NCBI RefSeq assembly: GCF_900119825.1
Contig: NZ_FPKR01000016.1
Coordinates: 1-64,000, forward strand
Direction: 5' to 3'
Length of the DNA stretch: 64,000 nucleotides
Source: Chitinimonas taiwanensis DSM 18899
GTDB lineage: Bacteria; Pseudomonadota; Gammaproteobacteria; Burkholderiales; Chitinimonadaceae
Shown: one piece after another, positions 17,066-25,778 of the stretch
Numbering within the stretch: position 1 is the stretch's first letter
How the letters are laid out: the number at the start of each line of letters is the position of its first letter
Program-made: the position numbers and the translations under genes
The notes under the pieces: generated by a model
Told to the model about the DNA's origin: nothing
The model's input: only the letters and a program-made list of their open reading frames with translations
The model's database searches: none

Positions 17066-17629
17066 TTAGGCGCGCTTCTTGAATTCCATGGTGCGGGTAT
17101 CGATTTCGATCTTGTCACCGATTTCGATGAATGCGGCCACTGGCAGCTCGAAAGTGGTGCCCTTGAGCTTGGCCGGCTTCATGACCTTGCCCGAGGTGTC
17201 GCCGCGCACGGCCGGCTCGGTGTACTCGACTTCGCGCACGATGGTGGTCGGCAGTTCGACCGAGATGGCCTTGCCTTCGTAGAACACCACTTCGCAGATG
17301 TCTTCCATGCCGTCAACGATGAAGTTCACGGTGTCGCCGACGTTTTCGGCTTCCACTTCGTACTGGTTGAACTCGGTGTCCATGAACACGAACATCGGGT
17401 CGGCGAAGTAGGAATAGGTGCATTCCTTCTTGTCCAGCACGACCACGTCGAACTTCTCGTCGGCCTTGTAGACGGCTTCCAGGCCCTGCTCGGTCAGCAG
17501 GTTCTTCATCTTCATCTTCACGACCGAAGCGTTACGGCCCGACTTGCTGTATTCGGCCTTGATCACGACCATAGGCTGGCCATCAACCATGGCGACGTTG
17601 CCGGCGCGGAGTTCTTGTGCGGTTTTCAT
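17066..17629 (-). CDS. efp: Translation elongation factor P
   Basis: 187 residues, the usual length. Three beta-barrel domains, with the functional loop near the N-terminus reading [12 protein letters not shown]. The residue at the loop tip is Arg32, not Lys, which marks the type activated by rhamnosylation. The enzyme EarP is encoded directly upstream on the same strand. EF-P relieves ribosome stalling at consecutive prolines. AGGA lies ten bases before the ATG. Confidence 0.97.
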   Translation of the reverse strand: MKTAQELRAGNVAMVDGQPMVVIKAEYSKSGRNASVVKMKMKNLLTEQGLEAVYKADEKFDVVVLDKKECTYSYFADPMFVFMDTEFNQYEVEAENVGDTVNFIVDGMEDICEVVFYEGKAISVELPTTIVREVEYTEPAVRGDTSGKVMKPAKLKGTTFELPVAAFIEIGDKIEIDTRTMEFKKRA

Positions 17630-17674
17630 GCTGTTAAGTCCTGCGAAAGAGGTAAGCGTTTGATAAAACGCGGC

Positions 17675-17680
17675 ATTATA
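17675..17680 (-). promoter_or_regulatory. Likely -10 element of the efp promoter
   Basis: TATAAT on the minus strand, 45 bases upstream of the efp start and within the 124-base gap after earP. No good -35 is visible at 17 bases. It suggests efp can be transcribed apart from earP. Confidence 0.45.
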
Positions 17681-17753
17681 GCCGTGTGCCGTCCATGTCC
17701 GCCACCTCGGCGCGCGTCGCCTCGGCGGCTCTCGTTGGCGGATGGGGTGGGAA

Positions 17754-18905
17754 TCAGCCGGCGGCCTGGCGTTTCTCGCTGGCGAATGCTGCCAGGGCCT
17801 GCATCAGGTCGGGCGCTTGCGCGAGCTCGTCTGACCAGCGGCGCGCGTGTTCGGCCAGCCGCGCCTGTGCCTGCCATAGCGCTGGCCACCCTCGCACGCA
17901 GGCCTCGCCATCGCCACGGTTCCAGGCCTGCCAGAAGCCTTGCACAAGCGCCTCGTCTGCTGTGCTCAGGCCTTCCGTGTAGCGAGCCAGGAAGGCGTCG
18001 AGCTTAATCAGATGGGCGTCCTCCTCCTGCGGGTAGATATGCCAGACCATGGGGCGAGCCGCCCACTGCGCCCGCACGAAGGAATCTTCGCCACGGACGA
18101 AATTGAGCTGGCAGGACCACAGCAGGCGGTCGTAATCGGACTGGGGCAGGAAGGGCAGGGCGATCAGGCGCAGCTGACCGCGCTGCACATGGCTGCCGGG
18201 CGGGAAGTCCTCACCCAGCCATTCGGCCACCGCGCGGCGCGGCTTGCCATCGGCTACCAGCAGGCACAGTGGCTGGGCCCGTGACCAGTGCGCAAGCAGC
18301 TCGGCCAGCACCGGGTTGTCGTAGCAGAACAGCGAGACGCGCGGCAGGGTCTGTTCCTGCGCATCCAGGCCCAGGGCGCTCAGCCACTGCTGCTGCGCGC
18401 CTTGGTGGGTCTGGAAGACATCGCGCGCGGCCAGGAGGTCAGCTTCGCGCAGCAGGCCGCCCGTCTTGGCCGTGAAGCCGGGGAAGAAGAAATGGTGGGT
18501 CAGTGGCAGGCGCGGGTGGCGTGAGCCGAGCGCATGGCAGCCCTCCACCCAGGCTTCGGCCGACAGGTACTCCAGATTGATCCAGACTGGCGGCGGGCGT
18601 TGTGCGGCCATGGCGGCCAGAAAGTCGGCGGGTGGGTTGCAGGCAAAGGCCTCGATCACCACGGCCTGCGGCTGTACAGCGGGGAAGGGGGCTTGCCAGC
18701 GCTGGATGTAAACCCCGTCCAGGTCTTGTTCATCTCTTGTCGCATCGAGACGACGCTCGAGCTGGGCAAATGCAGCCAGATCATCGACCCAGAGTCTGAC
18801 CGGCTCGGCGCGCTCGTCTGCCAGCTGACGCGCCAGGCGCCAGCACACGCCGATGTCACCGAAGTTATCGATAACGCTGCAGAAGATATCCCAGGAGAGT
18901 CGCAT
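17754..18905 (-). CDS. earP: EF-P arginine 32 rhamnosyltransferase
   Basis: 383 residues starting [21 protein letters not shown] chose the ATG at 18905 because family members begin this way; the frame extends upstream without family-like sequence. The catalytic aspartates of EarP fall at Asp13 and Asp17 (DNFGD), and Glu273 lies in [12 protein letters not shown], the numbering known from characterised enzymes. It transfers rhamnose from dTDP-rhamnose to Arg32 of EF-P. The efp gene follows 124 bases downstream. Confidence 0.95.
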   Translation of the reverse strand: MRLSWDIFCSVIDNFGDIGVCWRLARQLADERAEPVRLWVDDLAAFAQLERRLDATRDEQDLDGVYIQRWQAPFPAVQPQAVVIEAFACNPPADFLAAMAAQRPPPVWINLEYLSAEAWVEGCHALGSRHPRLPLTHHFFFPGFTAKTGGLLREADLLAARDVFQTHQGAQQQWLSALGLDAQEQTLPRVSLFCYDNPVLAELLAHWSRAQPLCLLVADGKPRRAVAEWLGEDFPPGSHVQRGQLRLIALPFLPQSDYDRLLWSCQLNFVRGEDSFVRAQWAARPMVWHIYPQEEDAHLIKLDAFLARYTEGLSTADEALVQGFWQAWNRGDGEACVRGWPALWQAQARLAEHARRWSDELAQAPDLMQALAAFASEKRQAAG

Positions 18906-18968
18906 GGCCGGCATTTTACCCTGTGGCCCTGTGTGAACAAATTTCGGTGTTTGGTCTTGGACAAAGCA

Positions 18969-18997
18969 TTGACATATGTTCACCTGACTTCTACAGT
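18969..18997 (+). promoter_or_regulatory. Promoter and candidate operator of the nine-gene lipid cluster
   Basis: TTGACA, 17 bases, then TACAGT, ending 6 bases before the first ATG (19004). The start codon is therefore at or very near the transcript start. Directly overlapping the -35 is the palindrome ACATATGT (18972-18979), nearly extended as TGACATATGTTCA. B12-dependent MerR regulators of the CarH type act by covering the -35, and such a regulator ends this cluster. Assignment of the operator is inference. Confidence 0.55.
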
Positions 18998-19003
18998 GCA
19001 GCC

Positions 19004-20302
19004 ATGAACGCACATCCGACCTCCTTGCTCGATGGCAGCCGCATTGCCGTGATCGGCGCCGGCATTGCCGGCCTCTCCAGTGCCTGGTTGCTGCAGCAAA
19101 AGCACCACATAAGCCTGTTCGAGGCAGGCAGCTATTTCGGCGGGCATAGCAATACCGTCGAGATCACGCTCGAGGGGCGCACCCATCCGGTCGATACCGG
19201 CTTCCTGGTTCACAACGACCTTACCTATCCGAACCTGATTGCCCTATTCGAACACCTAGGCGTGGCGGTTCACCCCAGTGATATGTCCTTCGGCGTCTCG
19301 ATTGCCGACCCCGATATCGAGTGGGCGGGCAGTAATCTGGCCACCGTGTTTGCCCAGAAGAGCAATCTGCTGCGCCCGTCCTTCCTCGGCATGCTGGCCG
19401 ACATCCTGCGCTTCAACCGCAATGCGCAAGCTCATCTGGATGAAGCGCGCGCACAGGGTTGGACGCTGGGTGAACTACTCGATGCACATCATTACGGCCA
19501 GACCATGCGCGACTGGTATCTGCTGCCCATGGCGGCCGCGATCTGGTCGTCCTCGGTGGCCGATATCCTCGGCTTCCCGGCGCAGACCTTCCTGAACTTC
19601 TGCCTCAACCACCGCCTGCTGCAGATTGAAGGCCGCCCGCAGTGGCGCAGCGTGGTGGGCGGTGCGCGCGAATATGTGCGCAAGCTGGTCGCCCAGCTGC
19701 CTGATGCGCGCCTGAATGCGCCGGTCCACGCGGTGCGACGGGCTGACGGCCAGGTCTGGCTAAGCAGCCCGGCCGGTCAAGAGGCATTCGATGCAGTGGT
19801 GTTTGCCTGCCATGCGCCCACCGCACTGGCCATGCTGGATGCCGATGCGCTCGAACAGGACATCCTGTCCGGCTTTCGCTACCAGCCCAACCGCGCGCTC
19901 TTGCACACTGACCGCCGCCTGCTGCCGCGCCGCGAGGCGGTCTGGTCGGCCTGGAATTATCTGGCCGCGCCGGGCGATGCGGCCGAGCGGCCGGTGGCGG
20001 TCAGCTATTTGCTCAATCAGCTTCAGCAGCTGCCTTTCCAGACCCCGGTGGTGGTGACGCTGAATCCGCATACCGAGCCAGCGCCCGAGCACCTCATCGC
20101 GGAATTCGCCTATGAGCACCCGGTCATGGATCGCGCCGCCATTGCCGCCCAAGGCCGTCTGCCCGAGATCCAGGGCCATCGCCAGGCATGGTTCTGCGGT
20201 GCCTGGTCAGGCTATGGCTTTCACGAGGATGGTCTGAAATCCGCCCTGCGAGTGGCCCGTGATTTCGGCATTCGTCCGCCCTGGGAGCCTGTCTATGACT
20301 AG
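19004..20302 (+). CDS. FAD/NAD(P)-dependent amine-oxidase-like oxidoreductase
   Basis: 432 residues from ATG 19004. The N-terminal dinucleotide fold is clear (IAVIGAGIAGLSSAWLL, then EAGSYFGGHSNTVE), and the C-terminal FAD closing motif is AWSGYGFHEDGLKSAL. Proteins of this type sit next to DUF1365 and Cfa-like methyltransferase genes in many proteobacteria; some are linked to desaturation or oxidation of methylated fatty acids, including furan fatty acid synthesis. Substrate here unknown. It overlaps the next gene by 8 bases. Confidence 0.8.
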   Translation: MNAHPTSLLDGSRIAVIGAGIAGLSSAWLLQQKHHISLFEAGSYFGGHSNTVEITLEGRTHPVDTGFLVHNDLTYPNLIALFEHLGVAVHPSDMSFGVSIADPDIEWAGSNLATVFAQKSNLLRPSFLGMLADILRFNRNAQAHLDEARAQGWTLGELLDAHHYGQTMRDWYLLPMAAAIWSSSVADILGFPAQTFLNFCLNHRLLQIEGRPQWRSVVGGAREYVRKLVAQLPDARLNAPVHAVRRADGQVWLSSPAGQEAFDAVVFACHAPTALAMLDADALEQDILSGFRYQPNRALLHTDRRLLPRREAVWSAWNYLAAPGDAAERPVAVSYLLNQLQQLPFQTPVVVTLNPHTEPAPEHLIAEFAYEHPVMDRAAIAAQGRLPEIQGHRQAWFCGAWSGYGFHEDGLKSALRVARDFGIRPPWEPVYD

Positions 20303-21095
20303 CGCGGTGGAACTGTGTACTGGCCAAGTCATGCATGCGCGCAGCCGGCCCAAGCACAATCGCTTCAGCTACCCGGTGTTCTTCCTGCGCCTGTGTTTGA
20401 CTGACCCGGCCGGCCTCGCCGCAGCCAGCGGCCGGCTGTTTGGCTACAACCGTGCCGGCCTTGTCAGCTTTCAGAGCCGCGACCACGCCGAACGCGATGG
20501 GGGCGATCTGCTCAGCTGGCTCGACAGCCGCCTGGCGCGCGCCGGCGTGCAGCGTCCCAGTGGGGCGGTGTGGTTGCAGACCTTTCCGCGTGTGCTTGGC
20601 TTCGTGTTCAAGCCGGTCAGCTTCTGGCATTGCCATGATGAGGCGGGCGCGCTGCGCGTGCTGCTGGCCGAGGTAAACAACACCTTTGGCGAGCGCCATC
20701 AATATGTGCTGACCGCGCCCGGCGGCGCACCGATCCAGGCCGGCACCGAACTGGTGTGCCGCAAGCATTTTCATGTCTCACCCTTTTGTGATGTGAAGGG
20801 TGAGTACCGCTTCCGCGTCCGCCACGAGGGCGAACGCCATGTAGCGGTCATCGATTATTACGACGAGCCGGGCGAGCCCTTGCCGCTGCTGAAGACAGCG
20901 ATTTGGGGTCGGGCGCAGCCCATGGCGCGCGGGCTGCTCTTGCGCACCGTGCTGCGCATGCCCTTGCTCACCTTTGGCGTCGTGGCGCGCATCCACTGGC
21001 AGGCACTCAAGCTGTGGTGGATGGGTGTGCCCTTCTTTTCCAAACCTGCCGCACCCCACCACGAAATCTCGCACAACGTCGAGGTCAAACCATGA
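20295..21095 (+). CDS. DUF1365 family protein
   Basis: 266 residues from ATG 20295, inside the end of the oxidase gene. Family features: GQVMHARSRPKHNRFSYPVF at the N-terminus, GFVFKPVSFWHCHD in the middle, AEVNNTFGERH and KHFHVSPF. The conserved His and aromatic residues suggest a metal- or lipid-binding enzyme, but the biochemical role of DUF1365 is not settled. Found almost always beside the oxidase and methyltransferase seen here. Confidence 0.85.
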   Translation: MTSAVELCTGQVMHARSRPKHNRFSYPVFFLRLCLTDPAGLAAASGRLFGYNRAGLVSFQSRDHAERDGGDLLSWLDSRLARAGVQRPSGAVWLQTFPRVLGFVFKPVSFWHCHDEAGALRVLLAEVNNTFGERHQYVLTAPGGAPIQAGTELVCRKHFHVSPFCDVKGEYRFRVRHEGERHVAVIDYYDEPGEPLPLLKTAIWGRAQPMARGLLLRTVLRMPLLTFGVVARIHWQALKLWWMGVPFFSKPAAPHHEISHNVEVKP

Positions 21096-22303
21096 AATCC
21101 ACCGATCTTTCCCTGCCCTATAAGGCGGCGCATCTGCCGCTGCAGGCGCGCCTTTTCGTCGGCATGTTGCAGAAGCTGTCAGTCGGCTCGCTGACCTTTA
21201 TCGACCCCAAGGGGCAGGTTGCCCATTTTGGTCAGCTGGGTGCCCAGCCGCATGCCGAGCTGCAGGTGCGCGATTGGCGGGCGGCCGGCGTCATTCTGCG
21301 CCAGGGCGATATCGGCTTTGCCGAGAGCTATAAGCTCGGTTGGGTGGACAGCAATGATCTGCTCGCCGTGTTCACGCTGGCGCTGCGCAATGAGGACGCG
21401 ATGGAGCGCGCCTTGCACGGCCACTGGTGGGCGCTGCTGGCCAAGCGCATTGCCCACCTGCTGCTGCGTGACAACAATCGGCGCGGCAGCCGGCGCAATA
21501 TTTCCGCCCACTACGATCTGGGCAATGGTTTCTACCAGCTCTGGCTCGATCCCTCGATGTCCTACTCGGCCGGCATCTTTCTGCCCGAGCACGCGGGCGA
21601 TCTGGAAGCCGCGCAGTGGGCCAAGTACGACCGCATCCTCGATCAGCTGGATGCCCAGCCCGGTCAGACCGTGCTTGAGGTCGGTTGTGGCTGGGGTGGT
21701 TTCGCCGAGCGTGCCGCCCAGCGTGGCCTGAAGGTACATGGCATCACGCTCTCCAAGGAGCAGCTCGCCTATGCCCAGGCCCGGATAGCACGCGCTGGGC
21801 TGGATGGGCTGGTCACGCTGTCGCTGACCGACTACCGCGATGTGGCGGGCCAGTTCGACCATATCGTCTCGATCGAGATGATCGAAGCGGTGGGCGAGCG
21901 CTGGTGGCCAAGCTATTTCGCCATGCTGGCCCGTTTGCGCAAGCCGGGTGGCAAGGTGGTGATCCAGGCCATCGATATCGCCGATGCGCGTTTCGAGGCC
22001 TATCGCAGCGGCACCGACTTCATCCAGCAATACATCTTTCCGGGTGGCATGCTGCCCAGCCCCGAGCGCTTCGTGCAGCAGGCGCAGCGCGTGGGCCTGC
22101 GTGTGCACAGTGAATTTGAATTCGGCCTCGATTACGCCGAAACCCTGCGCCAGTGGCGCTTGCGTTTTGAAGCGCAACTGGACGCCGTACGTGCCGAGGG
22201 CTTTGACGAGGCCTTCATCCGCCTGTGGCGCATGTATTACCTGTATTGCGAGGCCGGCTTTCGCGAGCGGCGCACGGGGGTGCGGCAATGGACACTAGGC
22301 TGA
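21092..22303 (+). CDS. Cyclopropane-fatty-acid-synthase family SAM methyltransferase
   Basis: 403 residues, ATGA overlap with the DUF1365 gene. The SAM-binding motif is VLEVGCGWGGFAE near residue 195. Family signatures include ISAHYDLGNGFYQLWLDPSM with SYSAGIF, GITLSKEQLAYA, and IEMIEAVGERWWPSYF. It would transfer a methyl or methylene group to an acyl-chain double bond of membrane phospholipids. Within this cluster a methylated or furan fatty acid product is as likely as a plain cyclopropane. Confidence 0.88.
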   Translation: MKSTDLSLPYKAAHLPLQARLFVGMLQKLSVGSLTFIDPKGQVAHFGQLGAQPHAELQVRDWRAAGVILRQGDIGFAESYKLGWVDSNDLLAVFTLALRNEDAMERALHGHWWALLAKRIAHLLLRDNNRRGSRRNISAHYDLGNGFYQLWLDPSMSYSAGIFLPEHAGDLEAAQWAKYDRILDQLDAQPGQTVLEVGCGWGGFAERAAQRGLKVHGITLSKEQLAYAQARIARAGLDGLVTLSLTDYRDVAGQFDHIVSIEMIEAVGERWWPSYFAMLARLRKPGGKVVIQAIDIADARFEAYRSGTDFIQQYIFPGGMLPSPERFVQQAQRVGLRVHSEFEFGLDYAETLRQWRLRFEAQLDAVRAEGFDEAFIRLWRMYYLYCEAGFRERRTGVRQWTLG

Positions 22304-22797
22304 TCCTGGCTCTGCTGGCCAGTGCATGCATGGGCCTGGCTCAGGCCAGCTGGCGCGAAGTGCTGCCCGGCGCCCAATCTGTGGGCGCGGGCGAGATGCG
22401 CTGGTTCGGGCTCAAACTCTACGATGCGCAGCTGTTCAGCAGCGCCAAGCCGCTCGACCCGCGCAGGCCCTATGCGCTGGTGCTTACCTATGCGCGCCAG
22501 TTCCAGGCCAAACGCATTGTCGCCGCCAGCCTTGAGCAGATGGAGAAGCTTGGCGCACCCAAGGCGCAGTTTCCGCGCTGGGCTGAATACATGCAGCGCG
22601 GCTTCGTGGATGTGCAGGCCGGCGAGCGCATCACCGGCGTGCATCTGCCCGGCCAGGGCGCGCGCTTCTATGCGGGCGAGCGCCTGACGGCGGCGATTGA
22701 TGACCCGGAATTCGCCCAGTGGTTCTTTGCCATCTGGCTGGACGCGAAGACCAGCGAGCCAGGCCTGCGCCGCCAGTTGCTGGGAGAAGCGCAGTGA
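22288..22797 (+). CDS. Chalcone-isomerase-like exported protein
   Basis: 169 residues from ATG 22288, overlapping the methyltransferase by 16 bases. Signal peptide MDTRLILALLASACMGLAQA, then SWREVLPGAQ. The body (GAGEMRWFGLKLYDAQLFS, RPYALVLTYARQFQAKRI, GVHLPGQGARFYAGERL) matches bacterial proteins of the chalcone isomerase fold, a fold also used for fatty-acid binding. A periplasmic lipid-binding role is plausible but inferred. Confidence 0.75.
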   Translation: MDTRLILALLASACMGLAQASWREVLPGAQSVGAGEMRWFGLKLYDAQLFSSAKPLDPRRPYALVLTYARQFQAKRIVAASLEQMEKLGAPKAQFPRWAEYMQRGFVDVQAGERITGVHLPGQGARFYAGERLTAAIDDPEFAQWFFAIWLDAKTSEPGLRRQLLGEAQ

Positions 22798-24062
22798 CTA
22801 CGCGCGGCCTGAGCGCCTATGCCGCCCTGGGCCTGCCGCTGGCCATGGCCGCGCTGCCCATCTATGTGGCGGCGCCACAGTTCTACGGTGCCGAGCTCGG
22901 TCTCGATCTGGCCATGCTGGGCAGTGTGCTGTTCTTCGCCCGCCTCGTGGATACCGCGCAAGACCCGTGGCTGGGCCGCTGGGTGGATGCCAGCCAGCAT
23001 CGCCCGCAGGGCTGGCCCCGGCTGATGCGCTGGGGCAGTGCGGCGCTGGCGCTAGGCCTGTATGCGCTATTCAGCCCGCCCGCGCTGGCGGCAGGCTGGC
23101 TGTATGCCTGGCTCGCGCTCTGTCTGGTGCTCGTTTACACCGCGCACAGCGTGGTGAATATCGCCTACCTGGCCTGGGGTACCCGGCTTAGCGACCAGGT
23201 CGATGCGCGTGCGCGCATCAGTGCCTGGCGCGAGGGAGCCGGCTTGCTTGGCGTGGTGTTGGCCTCGGTGTTGCCGGTGGTGCTGGTGCAGGCCTTGGGC
23301 GCACAAGCCGGCTATGCCTGGTTCAGCCTGCTGTTCGCCGCACTGCTGGCCATTGCCCTGTACACCACCCTGGGCTGGTCGCCCGCGCCGCAGCTGGCGC
23401 CCAAGGCCGCTCCCACGCCCTGGCGCACGCTGCTGGCTCCGCCGGCGGTACGCCGGCTCTGCCTTGTCTATTTGCTCAATGCCACCGCGGTGGCGATACC
23501 GGCCACCCTGGTGCTGTTCTATGTAGCCGATGTGCTGCGCGCGCCCGAGGCTTCGGGCTGGTTGCTGGCCAGTTATTTCGTCAGCGGTGCGCTGGCCTTG
23601 CCAGCCTGGGTCTATCTGGCGGCTCGCCTGGGCAAGGCGCGCGCCTGGCTGCTTGGCATGCTGCTCGGTGCCAGCGCCTTCTGCTGGGCGGCTTTGCTCG
23701 GGCCGGGCGATACCTGGCAGTTCGCGCTGGTCTGCATCCTGTCGGGCGGCGCGCTCGGCGCCGATCTGGCCCTGCCGCCCGCGCTGCTGGCTGATCTGAT
23801 CCCGTCCGAGCATCGCCACGACACCGGTGGCTACTTCGGTCTGTGGGCCATGCTGGGCAAGCTCGCGCTCGCGCTATCGGCCGGTGTGGGCCTGCCTCTA
23901 CTGAGCTGGCTTGGCTATGTGCCGGGCCAGCAGCAGGCGGCCGCCGCGCTGGCTCTCGTCTATGCCGGCCTGCCCTGTGTACTCAAATTGCTCAGTGGCG
24001 CCTTGCTGCTGGGCTGGCGCGGCCGTCTGGCGGAAGCGCCCCTGTTGGAGAAACAAGCATGA
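22794..24062 (+). CDS. MFS transporter of the cation-symporter (GPH-like) type
   Basis: 422 residues from GTG 22794 in a GTGA overlap with the previous stop. About twelve hydrophobic segments. DTAQDPWLGRWVDASQHR between helices 2 and 3 and the central and C-terminal loops resemble the glycoside-pentoside-cation symporter branch of the MFS. Members in this gene neighbourhood are widespread and their substrates unknown; a lipid precursor or product is possible. Confidence 0.8.
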   Translation: MTTRGLSAYAALGLPLAMAALPIYVAAPQFYGAELGLDLAMLGSVLFFARLVDTAQDPWLGRWVDASQHRPQGWPRLMRWGSAALALGLYALFSPPALAAGWLYAWLALCLVLVYTAHSVVNIAYLAWGTRLSDQVDARARISAWREGAGLLGVVLASVLPVVLVQALGAQAGYAWFSLLFAALLAIALYTTLGWSPAPQLAPKAAPTPWRTLLAPPAVRRLCLVYLLNATAVAIPATLVLFYVADVLRAPEASGWLLASYFVSGALALPAWVYLAARLGKARAWLLGMLLGASAFCWAALLGPGDTWQFALVCILSGGALGADLALPPALLADLIPSEHRHDTGGYFGLWAMLGKLALALSAGVGLPLLSWLGYVPGQQQAAAALALVYAGLPCVLKLLSGALLLGWRGRLAEAPLLEKQA

Positions 24063-24583
24063 AAACCCTGCTGATGCTATTCACCGCGCTAATGCTGAGC
24101 GCCTGTGCCGGTGTGGATATTGAGCACTACGCCAAGCAAAAGCCAGTGCTCGATCTGCCCCAGTACTTCAACGGCACCCTCGATGCCTGGGGGGTGTTCC
24201 AGAAACGTAATGGCGAGGTGGCGCGTCGCTTCAAGGTCGAGATTGTCGCCAGCTGGCAGGGCGATACCGGCACGCTGGATGAGCGCTTTGTGTATGACGA
24301 TGGCGAGAAGCAGCGTCGCGTCTGGACGCTGAAGCGCCAGCCCGATGGCAGCTGGCGTGGCACAGCCGACGATGTGAAGGGCGAGGCGATCGGCCGGGTG
24401 GCTGGCAATGCGCTGCACTGGACCTACACGCTGCGCCTGCCGGTGGACGGCACGGTCTACGAAGTCGCCTTCGATGACTGGATGTGGCTGATGGATGACA
24501 AAACCATGCTCAACCGCTCGCGCATGTCCAAGTTCGGCGTGGACCTGGGCGAAGTGACGCTGTTCTTCCAGAAGCGGACCTAA
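24059..24583 (+). CDS. DUF3833 family lipoprotein
   Basis: 174 residues, ATGA overlap. Lipoprotein signal MKTLLMLFTALMLSAC (lipobox LSAC, Cys16). The body (FNGTLDAWGVFQKRNGEVAR, then VYDDGEKQRRVWTL, DDWMWLMDDKTMLNRS) matches the DUF3833 pattern. Function unknown; probably lines the membrane where the modified lipids are made or used. Confidence 0.8.
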   Translation: MKTLLMLFTALMLSACAGVDIEHYAKQKPVLDLPQYFNGTLDAWGVFQKRNGEVARRFKVEIVASWQGDTGTLDERFVYDDGEKQRRVWTLKRQPDGSWRGTADDVKGEAIGRVAGNALHWTYTLRLPVDGTVYEVAFDDWMWLMDDKTMLNRSRMSKFGVDLGEVTLFFQKRT

Positions 24584-24588
24584 GCATC

Positions 24589-25365
24589 ATGTCCAGCATG
24601 AACCCCCCGATTCAGGATTGGTCCAGCCAGCGCGTGTGGGTGATCGGTGCCTCGAGCGGCATCGGCGCCGCCCTCGCGCAGCAGCTGCTGGCCACTGGAG
24701 CCCGGGTGGTACTGTCGGCCCGCCGTGCCCCCGAGCTGGCGGCTTTGACAGCCGGCAATCCGCGCGCTGCAGCGGTGCCTTTCGATGCCGCCGATGCCAA
24801 TGCCTGGGATGCTGCGCACCAGGCTGCCCAGGCAGCCTTCGCCGGGCTGGACCTGGTGGTCTTCGTGGCTGCGCGTTACGACCCGCAACGCGCCTGGGAG
24901 CTCGATGCGGCATCGGCCCGGCGCAGCTTCGAGCTGAACGTGCTGGGTGTGTATGAGGGCCTGACGCGCGTGCTGCCTGCGCTGCAAGCGCAAGGCCGTG
25001 GTGGTGTGGCCCTGGTAGCCAGCGTGTCGGGCTATACCGGCCTGCCCAAGGCCAGCGTGTATGGCGCCACCAAGGCCGCGCTGATCAATCTGGCCGAGAC
25101 CCTGTATTTCGACCTCGCGCCGCGCGGGCTGGCCGTCTACCTGATCAACCCAGGTTTCGTGGCCACGCCGATGACGGCGCGCAATGACTTCGCCATGCCA
25201 GAAATCATCAGCCCTGAGCAGGCCGCCCAGGCCATTGTGCAGGGCCTGGAGCAGGGCGAGTTCGAGATCCGCTTTCCCAAACGTTTCACCGGCCGCATGG
25301 CCTGGCTGGCGCGCCTGCCGTATCGGCTGCGTTTCTGGCTATTGCATAAGACGACTGGATTATGA
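24589..25365 (+). CDS. Short-chain dehydrogenase/reductase
   Basis: 258 residues. NAD(P) motif GASSGIG near residue 20 and catalytic YGATK near residue 157 with an upstream Ser (VASVSGY). The C-terminus (FTGRMAWLARLPYRLRFWLL) is basic and hydrophobic and may touch the membrane. Follows DUF3833 by 5 bases and overlaps the next gene in ATGA. Substrate unknown. Confidence 0.88.
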   Translation: MSSMNPPIQDWSSQRVWVIGASSGIGAALAQQLLATGARVVLSARRAPELAALTAGNPRAAAVPFDAADANAWDAAHQAAQAAFAGLDLVVFVAARYDPQRAWELDAASARRSFELNVLGVYEGLTRVLPALQAQGRGGVALVASVSGYTGLPKASVYGATKAALINLAETLYFDLAPRGLAVYLINPGFVATPMTARNDFAMPEIISPEQAAQAIVQGLEQGEFEIRFPKRFTGRMAWLARLPYRLRFWLLHKTTGL

Positions 25366-25778
25366 GCGCCCACTTCGATGCCCTGATTGCCTGGTTCGAG
25401 CACTTGACCCCGAGCACGCTCGAGCAGATCGGCGATTACTACGCGCCGGCCGCGCGCTTCAGGGACCCGTTCAATGACCTGGCCGGGATCGCCAATGTGC
25501 GCCGTGTGTATGCGCATATGTTCGACAGCCTGGAGGCACCGCGCTTCGTGGTGGAAAACCGCATCGAGCAGGGGGCGCAGGCCTTCCTGGTCTGGCGTTT
25601 CGAGTTCGGCCTGCGCGGGCGTGCCATGTGCATACGCGGCGGCAGCCATATGGTGCTGGATGAGCAAGGCCGTATTGCCCTGCACCGCGATTACTGGGAT
25701 GCAGCGGAAGAGTTGTATGAACACCTGCCTGTACTGGGCGGGGTGTTGCGATTGCTGAAGCGGAGGTTGGCGATATGA
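25362..25778 (+). CDS. SnoaL/NTF2-like protein
   Basis: 138 residues, ATGA overlaps at both ends. ALIAWFEHLTPSTLEQIGDY followed by YAPAARFRDPFNDLAG is the typical opening of SnoaL-like cone folds, with LHRDYWDAAEELYEHLP at the end. Such small alpha/beta barrels act as isomerases, hydratases or ligand binders. Exact role unknown. Confidence 0.8.
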   Translation: MSAHFDALIAWFEHLTPSTLEQIGDYYAPAARFRDPFNDLAGIANVRRVYAHMFDSLEAPRFVVENRIEQGAQAFLVWRFEFGLRGRAMCIRGGSHMVLDEQGRIALHRDYWDAAEELYEHLPVLGGVLRLLKRRLAI

